64,000 nt of DNA, from the NCBI GenBank assembly GCA_021234155.1, contig JAJEKV010000026.1:5331328-5395327 (forward strand), given 5' to 3'. The translations under genes and the position numbers were made by a program. The first letter of the stretch is position 1. Each line of letters begins with the position of its first letter. The notes beneath the pieces are model-generated. The model was not told the DNA's origin and ran no database searches. It worked only from the letters and a program-made list of their open reading frames with translations. Positions 50,180 through 59,885 of the stretch are shown here, in pieces. This DNA comes from Isoetes taiwanensis (taxonomy: Eukaryota > Streptophyta > Lycopodiopsida > Isoetales > Isoetaceae).

Positions 50180-51251
50180 AGTTATTTAAGTTATTGTTCT
50201 ATATTTTATAAATAAAGCTCGTTAAAAGCAGTTTTGTGCTCTTTTTAGTGCTTAATAATAATGATGATACACTTTTTAATTAGCATCGAGGAATGGCATT
50301 TGGGATGCCATGTTGGCCTCTGAGGGAGGGGCTTATAGCCGTGACGATGGGGAACAAGTCTCCTTCTTGTGCGAATGGTAGACCAAATGTCATTCCCCTA
50401 CAAGATAGAAGTTGGGGAGCGGTTTGTATTCCATATTTTCAAGTCGTGGAAGCTGTAGAGATCGTTGTGACAATCTAATCACGAGTCGCTTTTGCATAGA
50501 TTCATCACAAATCTTGATAATTTTTAGGATCAAGTATATATCCGAACAATTATAGAACTCTTGTTGTGCTTTGAGATATAGCGGCAAAAATCCTTAGCAA
50601 AATCTTTCTTTACCTTGCTTCAATGATAACTTTTACTATTAATCACGGATGAGCGTAATGAGCTTCCCAAGCGTCCATTCCATGATGGATTGAGTAGGCA
50701 GATGGTGCCACATAACTACACCGCATCCTAAAACTGCGACCTAACTTCTACTGTGTTAATTTTGTTGTTTAGCTTTAACACAAGAATGACAAGTGACAAC
50801 ATCAATGAGATTGAATATATAAGAGAAAAAACTCTTTTCAATTCTAGAATGTTAGATAGATTGAGTTCTTGCTTTAAAAGCATTAGGCTCTAATAAATAG
50901 AGTACGTTTTTAGGAATTGTTAAATCAAGCACAAGGCCTTGTTTGCATATTGTTGTTATTGGTTGTAGTTTAAAGGGTTGGTTTTTAATGGGCTTTTTAA
51001 ATGATCATCTTTGAATGGTGCCAGATTGGGTATTCTGTGATTTATACCCTGCAAACTATGTTACGGTGCATGCAGTCTCATCGAGTTTATAATCAAGACA
51101 TATTCATTAATTAAAATCGATTTGGCCACTGACTGAATGTTGTCATTGATGGTAATGCTCCATAACATGCTTGAGATAATTCCTAGTTTGTTAGGATATT
51201 TCTTTGGAAGGAGGTAAGATGGTTTACAAATCGCTAGGCGCGTAATGCAAA

Positions 51252-51617
51252 GTCTTTGTCGTCTAGTTTCCTTTCTGCAAGGATTGGCCATACCAGTCGA
51301 GGCTTGGCGCTTTCCAGATCGTTAAACTTCTGTAGGCACAATGATTTCCCCCTACCTCAATTCTAATCTTCAGTTAGATGATCGCGTTGTTCATTTGCTC
51401 TTTTCTGCAAATCGCTGGGAGAAGAGGTACATTTTAAAATTCTTCTTTCGTTCTTCTGATATGAACCAAAGTTTAGCATTTTGATGTGCATTTTTTTTTG
51501 TGTAGTGCTAATATGAGGGCTCTCTTATTGTCTGGAACTACACTTGTTGTGGATCGATATTCCTACTCAGGTGTTGCTTTTTCTGCTGCCAAGGGTTTGG
51601 ATTTAGAATGGTGCAAG
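51252..51617 (+). pseudogene. Thymidylate kinase fragment 4
   Basis: Copy in the third, partial ~6 kb unit. The first exon ends at 51,426 before GTACAT; the second spans 51,506-51,617 with an intact frame through [10 protein letters not shown] and GLDLEWCK. It is nearly identical to fragment 2, including the missing P-loop, which shows that the truncation came before the unit was multiplied. Confidence 0.85.
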
Positions 51618-53032
51618 GTAACGGGCCAAGTTATTAACCACGTCTTTATTTTTTTTTCCAGCCTATTGTGCATTTGTTAAGTGAATGTATCGTACGTTGC
51701 TAGCTTTAGGTCAGGCAATGTTTCAGATATGTAAGTGTTTCAAACCCAATGTGATTTATACCCTGCAAACTATGTTACGGTGCATGCAGTCTCATCGAGT
51801 TATTTTTATATAATAGTTGCTCCAAGGCATGCAATTAATGATGCAACTCGAGATAAGGAGTTTTAAGCTAAGCAAATGCTGTAAACAAGGCAAAATACAG
51901 GAACAAATCATGGGGTAAAGATATGCCTTGCAATAGAGTCAACCATGATGTTAGTTACACTTGTGGTCTTTAATGAATATGTAGCACCACAAAATAACTT
52001 CCATAGAAGCACCTTAAAACCATTGCATCATCAATAAATATAAATGGATGTTGGAAAATACACTATATCAAGATAGCTATTAATTTTTGTACCTATCGAA
52101 TAAACATTAGAATAACTATGATGTCTGCCCCTACTTGAGAATTCAAAACACAACGTACAACATAAAGGCCAAAAGACATCCAAATTGAAGACCCTTTTGA
52201 GTTAATAGTGTAATGTTGGCATTGCACACATTTGGACAATAAATAACTGAGGTACAAATTTATGACAGTTGTGCAAATTTGGTTGATAACATGGTTCGGA
52301 TTTGTAGATCCTTTAGAAATGTTGATGATGATTTAACGGACCCATGCTTAAACAATCTGACGTAAAGATGTATACGATCTCGACAAAATGGGCTAGGTTA
52401 AACAATAAATGTTTTAAAAGTTGGTTGCAATACCTATTTTCGTTGATCCGCATATATCCGTTGTAATTGATATTGCTCTCGTATCACTTGCATCTCAAAT
52501 GGGAAATTGTATCGACAACCAAAAGCAATACATCCGAGTATCTAAGCTAGCGAGGTGAAAAGAGGCTTTGCTTAAGCATGCATTTGGAACAAAAGAACTC
52601 AAAAGTGATGTAGCGATGCGATCGGGGATAAGATCCATACCAAGTGCTTGAAGGATCAAATGGCAGCTCTAGGAACTCACCTGCACAGTGGAATTTGAGG
52701 TTGTTTGTCTACTGCATAAATGGTAAATGCCTTGTTCATTGCACAAAAGATATCAGACATTACCTGTTTGCAGTTTGTAAATGCACGCAAGTTCAAGAAT
52801 GCAAAGTTTAGAAGCTGGCCTTCATAAAAGGCTTGGCAGTTTCGGACCTTACATGCCAAAATGAATTGCAAAGATTCTGTTCATGCAGGAAACAAAATTG
52901 AATTTGCAAAAACAACTTGCAAATAAAAGCAAAGTATAAGAACACCAATGGACAAAAGAAGTTATAGAGCCATGGAAGTGCCTCAGCACCCATAGTTTTT
53001 GCGGGCATTGCACCATGTATAGAAAATGCCAC

Positions 53033-53536
53033 TGTATAATTGAACATCTTATCTGCGAACGATGTTGTGAAATCGAAGCTTGGCCGCAAATACATGCTAG
53101 CTAAACAAAGAATCAATGCTCTGACTTTGAAGAATTCTTTTTCTAGCCATTTCGACTTGCTTATCTCTGCATGAAGAAGTTAAAAAAGAAGTTAAAAAGG
53201 TTAGATTATGTGTTCAAGAATCTACAAAGCTAACCCACAGTTTACTTGTGCAGATATGGAACTCCAGAATGAAATATCTACCATGTTCGAGTGTGAGGGG
53301 TTGAAGAGCAAAGGCAAAGAATCAGCCAAGAGAAAAGCTCCGATGTGGCAAAAAAAGAAATGACAATAACCATCACGGGGAAATGCGGGGCTTTTTAGAC
53401 CGTAAGTGTTAGAAGTCACGCCTTGAAGGCCGAATCGACAAAGGAGTTTACTCTTGAAGAAATGTCCAAGGAATTACACAAGTAAGTTTTTTCTTTAACA
53501 CAATGACTAGACAACTCTAGTTTTTTAAAAACAACG
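53033..53536. other. Spacer after the partial third unit, no gene
   Basis: Unique sequence replaces the unit after ~53,032. On the minus strand the frame across the joint stays open (SFDFTTSFADKMFNYT), so a small host exon is possible, but I cannot name it. Confidence 0.3.
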
Positions 53537-53797
53537 GTGTATTCTGGAATACAATTTCGTCTGCTCGAGGACACAATTCCGGAATACACATTGCTTGACT
53601 ACTATTTCAAATTTGTATTCCAGAATACACTTCCACTCACATGGTAAAACAAAACTGTATTCCAGAATACACATATGTTTTCTTGAAATAGCAAATGTGT
53701 ATTCCAGAATACACTCTTACTTTCTCTAGAAAGCAATTGTGTATTCTATAATACAACTTGCTTTACTAGGAAGGCAAGTATCTATTCCAGAATACAA
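53537..53797. repeat. Palindromic minisatellite, seven copies
   Basis: The palindrome GTGTATTCCAGAATACAC and close variants occur at about 53,537, 53,571, 53,614, 53,656, 53,697, 53,739 and 53,780. Apart from the first step (34) the period is 41-43 bases. The linkers between palindromes are unrelated. The last copy ends two bases before the LTR start at 53,800. Confidence 0.85.
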
Positions 53798-53799
53798 TT

Positions 53800-55330
53800 T
53801 GTGACGTTCCAGGATAATATACGGTATGAATACGTATATTATACTGACACGTCACTAGTACATGTCAACTTCAATGACATGTACACATCGACCATAAAGG
53901 GGTAGTACCCTAGGGTACAACCTTGTGACCCATTATATTGCACATGTTAAGGCCACATGTGAATATAATATCCTGTTGCCATGTGGCAATAGCTCATTGA
54001 CCAATCAGGGCCCAGCCCTAAGTTCGTGGGGATAAAGGGGCATAAACCCTAAAAGGGAAACCCTTTCAGTTCCCAGCCCCCATAAGTCGGATTGGAGCGA
54101 AGGTGGGCGTCTTCTCGCGTGAGCGAGAGCGAGAAACCGGTTATTCCTTAGTGGCGGCTCGATCCAAGCCCGGCAATCTCGAGATTGGCTGGCATGGGCC
54201 AGCCGAGGAGTGGGAGCCGGCCAAGAAGCGGTTAGTGGTTGATCCGATAGTTAGATCCGAGTTTTCAGCCCTCATTCCATAGGATTAGTATTCATTCTTA
54301 GCTATGACCCCCCTGATCTAAGAATGATAGATACTAACAAAGGAACCTAACCATGTATGATTAGGTAGAGTAGAATAGTTGTTTCAGTTATGTAGTGATG
54401 ATGTTTGGACATTCTATGCCACTCTTGTGTATTGGGAAGGGGTAGAGACCCGAGCCCAAGTAGTTGTATGATCAATAGTTTTAGCCCATTAATTCCCAAT
54501 TAATGCGGCTGTGCATAAGAGCCCTTTGGGGGTGGGTGGCGGAGCTAGGCCGGTGACAAGGGAGGGCTTGTCTAATCACGATTGATCCACCGGGCGCTGT
54601 GAACGACGGACGGGAACGGCTGTGAGCTAGGCCTAATACCACGACGCTGCGTGAGGCGGGGTATGGGTTCGACACTTTCGTGGGGTGATCGTCATCTTCG
54701 GTGAGTTCAAGTCATATAGTGGCTCTCTAGCTTCGCCGTGATTAGCATGAACCTTCCGAGGAGGAGAGATCTCCTCTGCCTCATTGGGGCTGGGGAGATG
54801 CAACCCGGTGGTAGTAGCCCCCGGCTATTCACGGCGGGCTCACGGTCGAGGGCTCAATACTTTTCGGCCTATCGCAAAGTATGCACAGGAGGGGCGGATG
54901 GAGTGGACTACCCAAGCGGCCATGTTCCTATACCCAGCCAAATCCATTTGCCATGAATTACATGCGCATTGCTATCGGAGACCCCAAGTCGGTCGATCCC
55001 CATGAGTGCGGGCACGGGTAGGATCTTCCCTATGTCATGTTGATGTACTGATGTGTGATGCAGCTACTGTGATATGGTGGATCACCCTTCGAGGTGGTTA
55101 TATTATTATTGCTTGATGTCATGTGCTCATGTTTTGTTTACGCTTAGTTGCTAGGTCGATCCAGGAGAGGCGGGATGAATGACACGTCCATTCTTCCCGT
55201 CGGGTTCTTGGCCACCATCGAGGGCCCGATGTTAGGTGGGCGGCCTCACATCGGCGGGTGAATCTTTGGTTTGAGGATGATCTCGGTTTGTATACAATCA
55301 GGGCATCGTATATGAGCCGGGGCCGTCACA
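53800..55330 (+). repeat. 5' LTR, 1,531 bp
   Basis: Begins TGTGACG and ends CGTCACA, perfect short inverted termini of the TG...CA type, directly followed by the primer-binding site. It shares blocks with the inverted LTR at 62,435-64,000: TGTATTGGGAAGGGGTAGAG near 54,427, GGAGATGCAACCC near 54,793 and CGCAAAGTATGCACAGGAGG near 54,875. The ORFs within it have no support. Confidence 0.9.
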
Positions 55331-55331
55331 A

Positions 55332-55343
55332 TGGTATCAGAGC
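55332..55343 (+). other. Primer-binding site for initiator Met tRNA
   Basis: TGGTATCAGAGC starts two bases after the LTR end. This is the standard site complementary to the 3' end of plant initiator tRNA-Met, where minus-strand DNA synthesis begins. Confidence 0.93.
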
Positions 55344-55585
55344 TCTGATCTTGGCAGACCAGGATCGAGCACTGACCGAAACCCTATAGGAACTAACTCA
55401 TCTAGGCATTCAATCTTGGAAGTAAAAGCCCAGGCACGAACCTCGAGTAGCGGGAAAATTTTTTCTCCCGGGGTAGAGCTAGTAATTATCTAGGATTAGA
55501 ATAATTAGAGAACATAGGTAAGATAGAACAAACAAACGAAAAGTACTTAAGAGATCCGACTAAATTTCAAGCACTATTGGCCAAT

Positions 55586-56077
55586 GACTCCAAGAGTGCG
55601 CCAGAAGCATGTTAGGTTCTGACCTAATGGTCCTCTCGCGCACTCTTAGAGTAGTCACCCCATATGAACCCTAGAACTTGGCCTTAGGAACTCCAAATGG
55701 TAAAATAAAAGATGAAATCCCAATCAAAAAGCTCGAAATAGCTAGAATTATATGTTAAAACATCGAAAAACATTAAGTACAAGTCACTTTTGGAACAATG
55801 ACTCCAAGAGTGCGCCAGAGTATAGTTAGGTCCCAACCTAACCCCCTCCTCGCGCACTCTTAGAGTCGTCCCTAAAAGTGACCTCAAAAATTGGTTATAA
55901 ATTACTCAAAGGGTAAAAATAATAATAGAATCTTGCTTAAAATGATTGAATTAGTGGGTAACGACATGTAAATTGTGTAAATTGGATGTGTTGGAGCAGA
56001 GAAGGCCAACGACTCCAAGAGTGCGCCAGACCATAGTTAGGTCCCGACCTAACCCCCTCCTCGCGCACTCTTAGAGC
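55586..56077 (+). repeat. Two-tier hairpin repeat, copies A, B, C
   Basis: Copies lie at 55,586-55,656, 55,800-55,867 and 56,011-56,077, with periods of 214 and 211. The outer stem pairs AAGAGTGCGC with GCGCACTCTT, flanked by GACTC/GAGTC. The inner hairpin is GTTAGGT-loop-ACCTAAC. Loops differ (TCTG, CCCA, CCCG) while stems are kept; copy A has a G-U wobble instead of the terminal G-C pair. The ~140-base spacers show no obvious similarity to each other. Confidence 0.9.
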
Positions 56078-56079
56078 CG

Positions 56080-57860
56080 TGCGAAGAAGCAGGACCAAAC
56101 AAGACCCCAATTTCATCCAAGATGGGGAGAACCAACATTCAATTATTTTAAGAATATGTTTTAATTTTGGGAGTTTTTTTTTCACGCAACTTCCGTCGCT
56201 TTTAGGTTTTGTTTTCCTTTCGTCGCTTTTTTTCTCTTCCCGCCCGCCCGTCACTTTCTTAAAACTTTCCCCCTACTTTTCCCACTTTCCCCCTTCTTCG
56301 TCCTTTTCGTTTTCCTCACTCCTTTTTTTTTTCATTTTTTTATACGCCGCTCTTTTCTTCTCTTCTTTCTCTCCGCCCTGACTTCGAGCGGCGCCTTTCC
56401 TCCAGACTTCGAGCTACGGCTTCTTCTATGGCGCCTTCGAGCTATGGCGCCTTTCCTTCAGGCTATGGCGCCTTTCCTTTCTTCATGGACAAACCTATTT
56501 CGGCATTTTTTTTCCATTTCGTTCTTCATAGAAGGACCTGTTCCGACCTTCTTCATGCCAGGCGAGCTCGGTCTGCTCTTTCTACCATTTCGGATGCAGC
56601 CATTCAGGCTATAGTGAGTATGGTTCGCCTTAGGTTCTCTTGCAATGGCTGTGTTTTCTGCAGGATCATATTTCAAATGACGGGGCATGCAAAGAGATAG
56701 AGGGGCGCCATATCTGAGGTAATATTACCATCAAGTTTAAATCTCTCTATTTGATTATGATAATCTATTATTTGGCCTTCAATTAGAATCGAGTTTATGT
56801 ACCAAGTTTGTGGGAATGTGTTCTTGATTCGTTGAGATCTTATTTGCTTTAATTTGGCGATGATCTGAAGCGAAGAAGGAGCGATATGAGATGAGAAGCT
56901 TTTATGAATATCGGAAAGCACACTACGGATGGGATTGCTTAGGATTTAATAGTTATTTTGCGGAAGATTTAGCCAAGACCCAAATTCTTGCTCCCAATGA
57001 CATTATATTTGTTTCCAAAGGCTTGTAGCGGCCACGAGATCATGTGATTCTTGCTCATTTTGCATACAATCTATTTGCAAAATTAACTTCGATTCTGATT
57101 GTGTATCTTGGTGTTTTCGATCTTTCTTTGAAGGGAATAGATCTTCTTTGAGGGGATAGATGTTTTGGATATATGCATGGGCTCTATCATTCTCAAAGTA
57201 GAGGATGAAAGATGGATTAATATTTCTTGAAAACTTAAACTTTTGACCTTCAATCATCCAAGCTAAATCGCCAAGCTGGCGTTTTCCATGTTTTCACGTT
57301 CTAAAGTTTAAAGCGTGTAACCTGTAAAACATGATTTTATTTACATATGTTTTTATAAATCAAACAAGTAAATGTTTACGTACCTCATTTTTTTGTTGTT
57401 TGTAGGCCCTTTGCAAATTAATGAGAGTGTAATTTTGAATAATTGTGTTGAATGTCAACTATAAGGTGTATTGTGTTTGTCTTGATTCTGTCTTCAAACA
57501 CGGGATATTGGGTTAACTTTTGATGTTGCTAAATATATATTACATGTATATTGACGCTATTTGCATGTCCTATAAATTATATTAGAAGATTAAAACATGA
57601 AAAACAATAGCTATTCTCCATTATTCTACCTCAGAGAAATATCTCAATAACGCATGAATAAGTCTCCTTTTTATGGCATAATTTGAATTAGACTAGTCAA
57701 CAAGTGTTTTTGAGTGAGATTTTTGGTGAATTGGTTTAATGTAAAAACAACAATATTTGGCTTGTATAGGGCCAAACTGGCGCGCTTTTGGAACAGACAT
57801 AATCCCAATTTAAATGAATGATGGTTGGAGACTTTCGCCAGCAAACCAACCAGAAGACTA
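56080..57860 (+). other. Leader region between hairpins and H3-like gene, no confirmed gene
   Basis: Pyrimidine-rich stretch at 56,160-56,400, then three or four imperfect copies of CTATGGCGCCTTTCCTT at about 56,427-56,480 inside a 90-codon ORF (56,428-56,700) that I do not recognise, then AT-rich DNA. It could hold untranslated leader or introns. Confidence 0.4.
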
Positions 57861-57869
57861 ATTCGACCG

Positions 57870-57972
57870 AACCCTAAAAATTAAACCCTATAAATTACGG
57901 GACATAGGCTCATTTTTTAGGGTTTCTCACGTGATTCCACGAGCTCCTTCTGTTAGCCGATCTTTTGGCGCC
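57870..57972 (+). promoter_or_regulatory. Promoter-like region of the H3-like gene
   Basis: Telo-box-like motifs AACCCTAAAAATT (57,870), AAACCCTA (57,884) and the reverse form AGGGTTT (57,919) surround a TATAAA (57,889), 111 bases before the ATG. A G-box CACGTG is at 57,928. TTTTGGCGCC (57,963) matches the E2F consensus TTTSGCGC, 28 bases before the start codon. Telo boxes and E2F sites are typical of plant S-phase genes. Function is inferred from motifs only. Confidence 0.6.
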
Positions 57973-57999
57973 CTGCTCCAAATCGAACACTGTCATACA

Positions 58000-58071
58000 A
58001 TGGCTAGGACCAAACAAACCGCCCGCAAGCCAAAGAAGGACGATAGGCCCAGCGCCCAAGTGCTTGCTTGA
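58000..58071 (+). CDS. Histone H3 N-terminal tail (start of H3-like gene)
   Basis: From ATG at 58,000 the frame reads MARTKQTARKPKKDDRPSAQ and stops at 58,071. Residues 1-9 after Met are identical to the canonical H3 tail, including the methylatable Lys4 and Lys9 and the ARTKQ and TARK contexts; after Lys9 the sequence leaves the canonical tail (no STGGK), so Lys14 and Lys27 sites are missing. The stop is one frame away from the long charged frame that continues to the histone fold; one small indel would join them. This is the true start of the gene rather than the upstream ATG at 57,965 in the other frame. Confidence 0.85.
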   Translation: MARTKQTARKPKKDDRPSAQVLA

Positions 58072-58564
58072 GCAGAAGCTCAAAGATCTTGAAACCGAGG
58101 GCGACATGGAAAGGCGACCTAGGTATTACGGGAACTTGGAAAAAGAGGCCGCAGGGAAAGAAGAAAAGGCCGAGGAAGAAAGAAGAAAAGGCAAGGAGAA
58201 GGGAAGAAAGAGCCAAGAGAAAGGAGGAGAAGGCGAAGAAAAGGATGAAGAGGTTGGGAAGCGAGGGGCGACCAATGGCGAAAAGCAAAGGACCGAGAAT
58301 AGAGAGGAACCCGACCGAAGGGGAAAAGAGGATGATGGAAGAACCCCGCCTAAGCCCGGAAGATCTCGTGGCATAGTCATAAATGAGCCAATAGAAGGCA
58401 AACAACCTCAACCTCGTCGGGGAGAGACCGATGATATAAGCGATTTTTGGAGGAGGCACTTTTCGAGCGGGAGAATCCTTACAAAGCAGGAAGCCTAACC
58501 CTCATCCCGACACGGATGAAAATGGAGGAAGAACCACTCCCGGCCGGACGAAAATGGTGACGCC
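58072..58564 (+). CDS. Charged linker between H3 tail and fold
   Basis: Very rich in Lys, Glu and Arg. The plus frame that is open to 58,498 contains LEKEAAGKEEKAEEERRKGK and similar low-complexity helix, then GRSRGIVINEPIEGKQPQ. Near 58,440-58,555 a different frame is more protein-like (RFLEEALFERENPYKAGSLT). This suggests one or two frameshifts, real or from base-calling. Between a canonical tail and the fold, H3 normally has no such insert; its length would be ~180 residues before the next part. I cannot exclude a spliced intron here. Confidence 0.5.
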
Positions 58565-59158
58565 ATGATTGACCTACCCCGGCCATTTACCCCACCATTT
58601 TCAGAATGGCAAGAAGCAAAGAAGCTGGATGCAGAGAAAGCAGCTGGCAAGAAAGCAACCAAAATCGCCCGGGACTTGTACACCTTGGGGCCGGAGAGGA
58701 GGTACAAGAAAGAATTATCAGATTACAAGATATACAAGAAGATGCACGATGAGTACACGGCGTACTACGAGGCACATAGGGTAAGGTACATTGAAGGAGG
58801 CCGGCCAACACGAGAGACAGCCCAACTCAAACCTCCGCCAGAACTGCATGAACCACCTATGAAGAGATCCCAAGACTCACCTTTTGCGAGAGCCCTGCGA
58901 GAAATCCGCCACTTCCAACGGAGCTACGGATTTCTGATACCAAGAGCAGCATTCCAGAGGTTCGTCCGAGAAATCTTGTGGGAATTAGACCCCGACAAGC
59001 GAGTAACTAACGACATGTTACTCGCTTTACAAGAAGCAGCGGAGATGGAAGTCGTGCAACACTTCGAGAATTCACTGGCGTGCATGCTCCATGCAAAAAG
59101 GGTCACCCTTCAACCAAAGGATATGAGACTGGCTAAATCCATCAAGAGGAGAGACTAA
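58565..59158 (+). CDS. H3-like histone fold with unusual N-terminal domain
   Basis: An intact 197-codon frame. Residues ~107-197 follow canonical H3 without gaps: LREIRHFQRS (alpha-N), FQRFVREILWELDPDKRVTN (alpha-1, loop 1 of normal length), MLLALQEAAEMEVVQHFENS (alpha-2), LACMLHAKRVT (loop 2) and LQPKDMRLAKSIKRRD (alpha-3). About half or more of the residues match H3. Loop 1 has no CENP-A type insertion. Residues ~1-75 (PFSEWQEAKK..., KIARDLYTLGPERRYKKELS, YKIYKKMHDEY) are aromatic and basic and faintly recall an HMG box; that is tentative. The start at 58,565 is only the first ATG after the last stop; the real start is probably at 58,000. The product should bind DNA as part of a nucleosome-like particle. 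Confidence 0.9.
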   Translation: MIDLPRPFTPPFSEWQEAKKLDAEKAAGKKATKIARDLYTLGPERRYKKELSDYKIYKKMHDEYTAYYEAHRVRYIEGGRPTRETAQLKPPPELHEPPMKRSQDSPFARALREIRHFQRSYGFLIPRAAFQRFVREILWELDPDKRVTNDMLLALQEAAEMEVVQHFENSLACMLHAKRVTLQPKDMRLAKSIKRRD

Positions 59159-59220
59159 TAGAAGAGAACTTACCTTTTTGTAACTAACAGGTTTATATGT
59201 GATGTATGAAAATTTTGAAT

Positions 59221-59226
59221 AATAAA
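59221..59226 (+). terminator. Poly(A) signal of the H3-like gene
   Basis: AATAAA 63 bases after the stop codon. With the upstream TATA it suggests a self-contained transcription unit inside the element. Confidence 0.55.
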
Positions 59227-59303
59227 GACATATAGTCGTTTAAAAATGTGCATTCATTAGGTACAGTATTAGTTTTGGGAGCAATTGGAGTAATTTGACC
59301 AAC

Positions 59304-59584
59304 GACTCCAAGAGTGCGCCAGAGCATAGTTAGGTCCCAACCTAACCCCCTCCTCGCGCACTCTTTGAGTCATCCAGCCAACTGGGGCCTTGATTAGCCC
59401 TACTTGCTCCAAACGTGGTAAAGAAACAAAGAAACTCGCATTTAAGAAGAAAACTAATAGGAATTACCCCTTCCAGCGGATTTTTTTTGGCATCCATTTG
59501 ACAGAAATAGGCTAACGACTCCAAGAGTGCGCCAGAGCATACTTAGGTCCCAACCTAACACCCCCCTCGCGCACTCTTAGAGAC
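59304..59584 (+). repeat. Two-tier hairpin repeat, copies D and E
   Basis: Copies at 59,304-59,371 and 59,517-59,584, period 213, with the same outer stem (AAGAGTGCGC/GCGCACTCTT) and inner hairpin GTTAGGT-CCCA-ACCTAAC as the copies at 55.6-56.1 kb. In E the inner stem starts with C instead of G, losing one closing pair. They lie between the H3-like gene and the next promoter. Confidence 0.9.
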
Positions 59585-59735
59585 GTCCAACCTTCCCAAG
59601 TACATAACTTGGGCTAGACATACCCAAATCGGCCAAAATTTGTTGCATTAGAGCCCTAAAACTGTAGACAAGCCACTTCTAGTTTCAAATTAACCTAGAA
59701 ACATTAGCCTTCATCCCAATTATCAGGAGTTTTAG

Positions 59736-59774
59736 AAACCCTAAAAATTTTAGGGTACAAATTCTCTATATATA
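59736..59774 (+). promoter_or_regulatory. Promoter-like region of the second histone-like ORF
   Basis: AAACCCTAAAAATTTTAGGG (59,736-59,755) is a palindromic pair of telo-box-like motifs sharing CCCTAAAAATT with the H3-like promoter. A TATATATA box follows at 59,767, 119 bases before the ATG at 59,886, nearly the same spacing as for H3. Confidence 0.6.
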
Positions 59775-59885
59775 CCCTCATAACCCCTAAACCTCAACCA
59801 CAGAATTGCTCCTGCGATCGAGGCGATCTCCCAACTTCCTCAGGCGCTCCCAGTTCCGTTTGATATCGGCAGCACGCTTCTCATC

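Larger units (their letters stand above)
39099..53032 (+). repeat. ~6 kb direct tandem repeat, two full units and one partial
   Basis: The block starting GATTTATACC...TGCATGCAGTCTCATCGA begins units at about 39,099, 45,030 and 51,036. An internal landmark (TATCGAATAAACATTAG) lies at 40,141, 46,095 and 52,094, so the periods are 5,954 and 5,999. Each unit holds a thymidylate kinase fragment, an AT-rich spacer and, in units 1 and 2, a block with MITE-like and palindromic elements. Unit 3 stops at ~53,032. Outside CAG/CTG sites the copies are nearly identical, implying recent duplication or an assembly duplication. No other gene is recognised in the unit; its short ORFs recur in the copies only because the DNA does. 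Confidence 0.93.

Noticed and set aside
53537-53797. CRISPR-like regular repeats
   Set aside because: The repeats are short palindromes in plant DNA with no cas genes; a minisatellite is the simpler reading.
56428-56700. 90-codon ORF upstream of the H3-like gene
   Set aside because: It starts in a short tandem repeat (CTATGGCGCC units) and has no recognised domain; kept only as part of the leader description.
58565-59158. Centromeric H3 (CENH3) identity
   Set aside because: Loop 1 has the canonical H3 length and the gene's tail is canonical ARTKQTARK; CENH3 differs at both.
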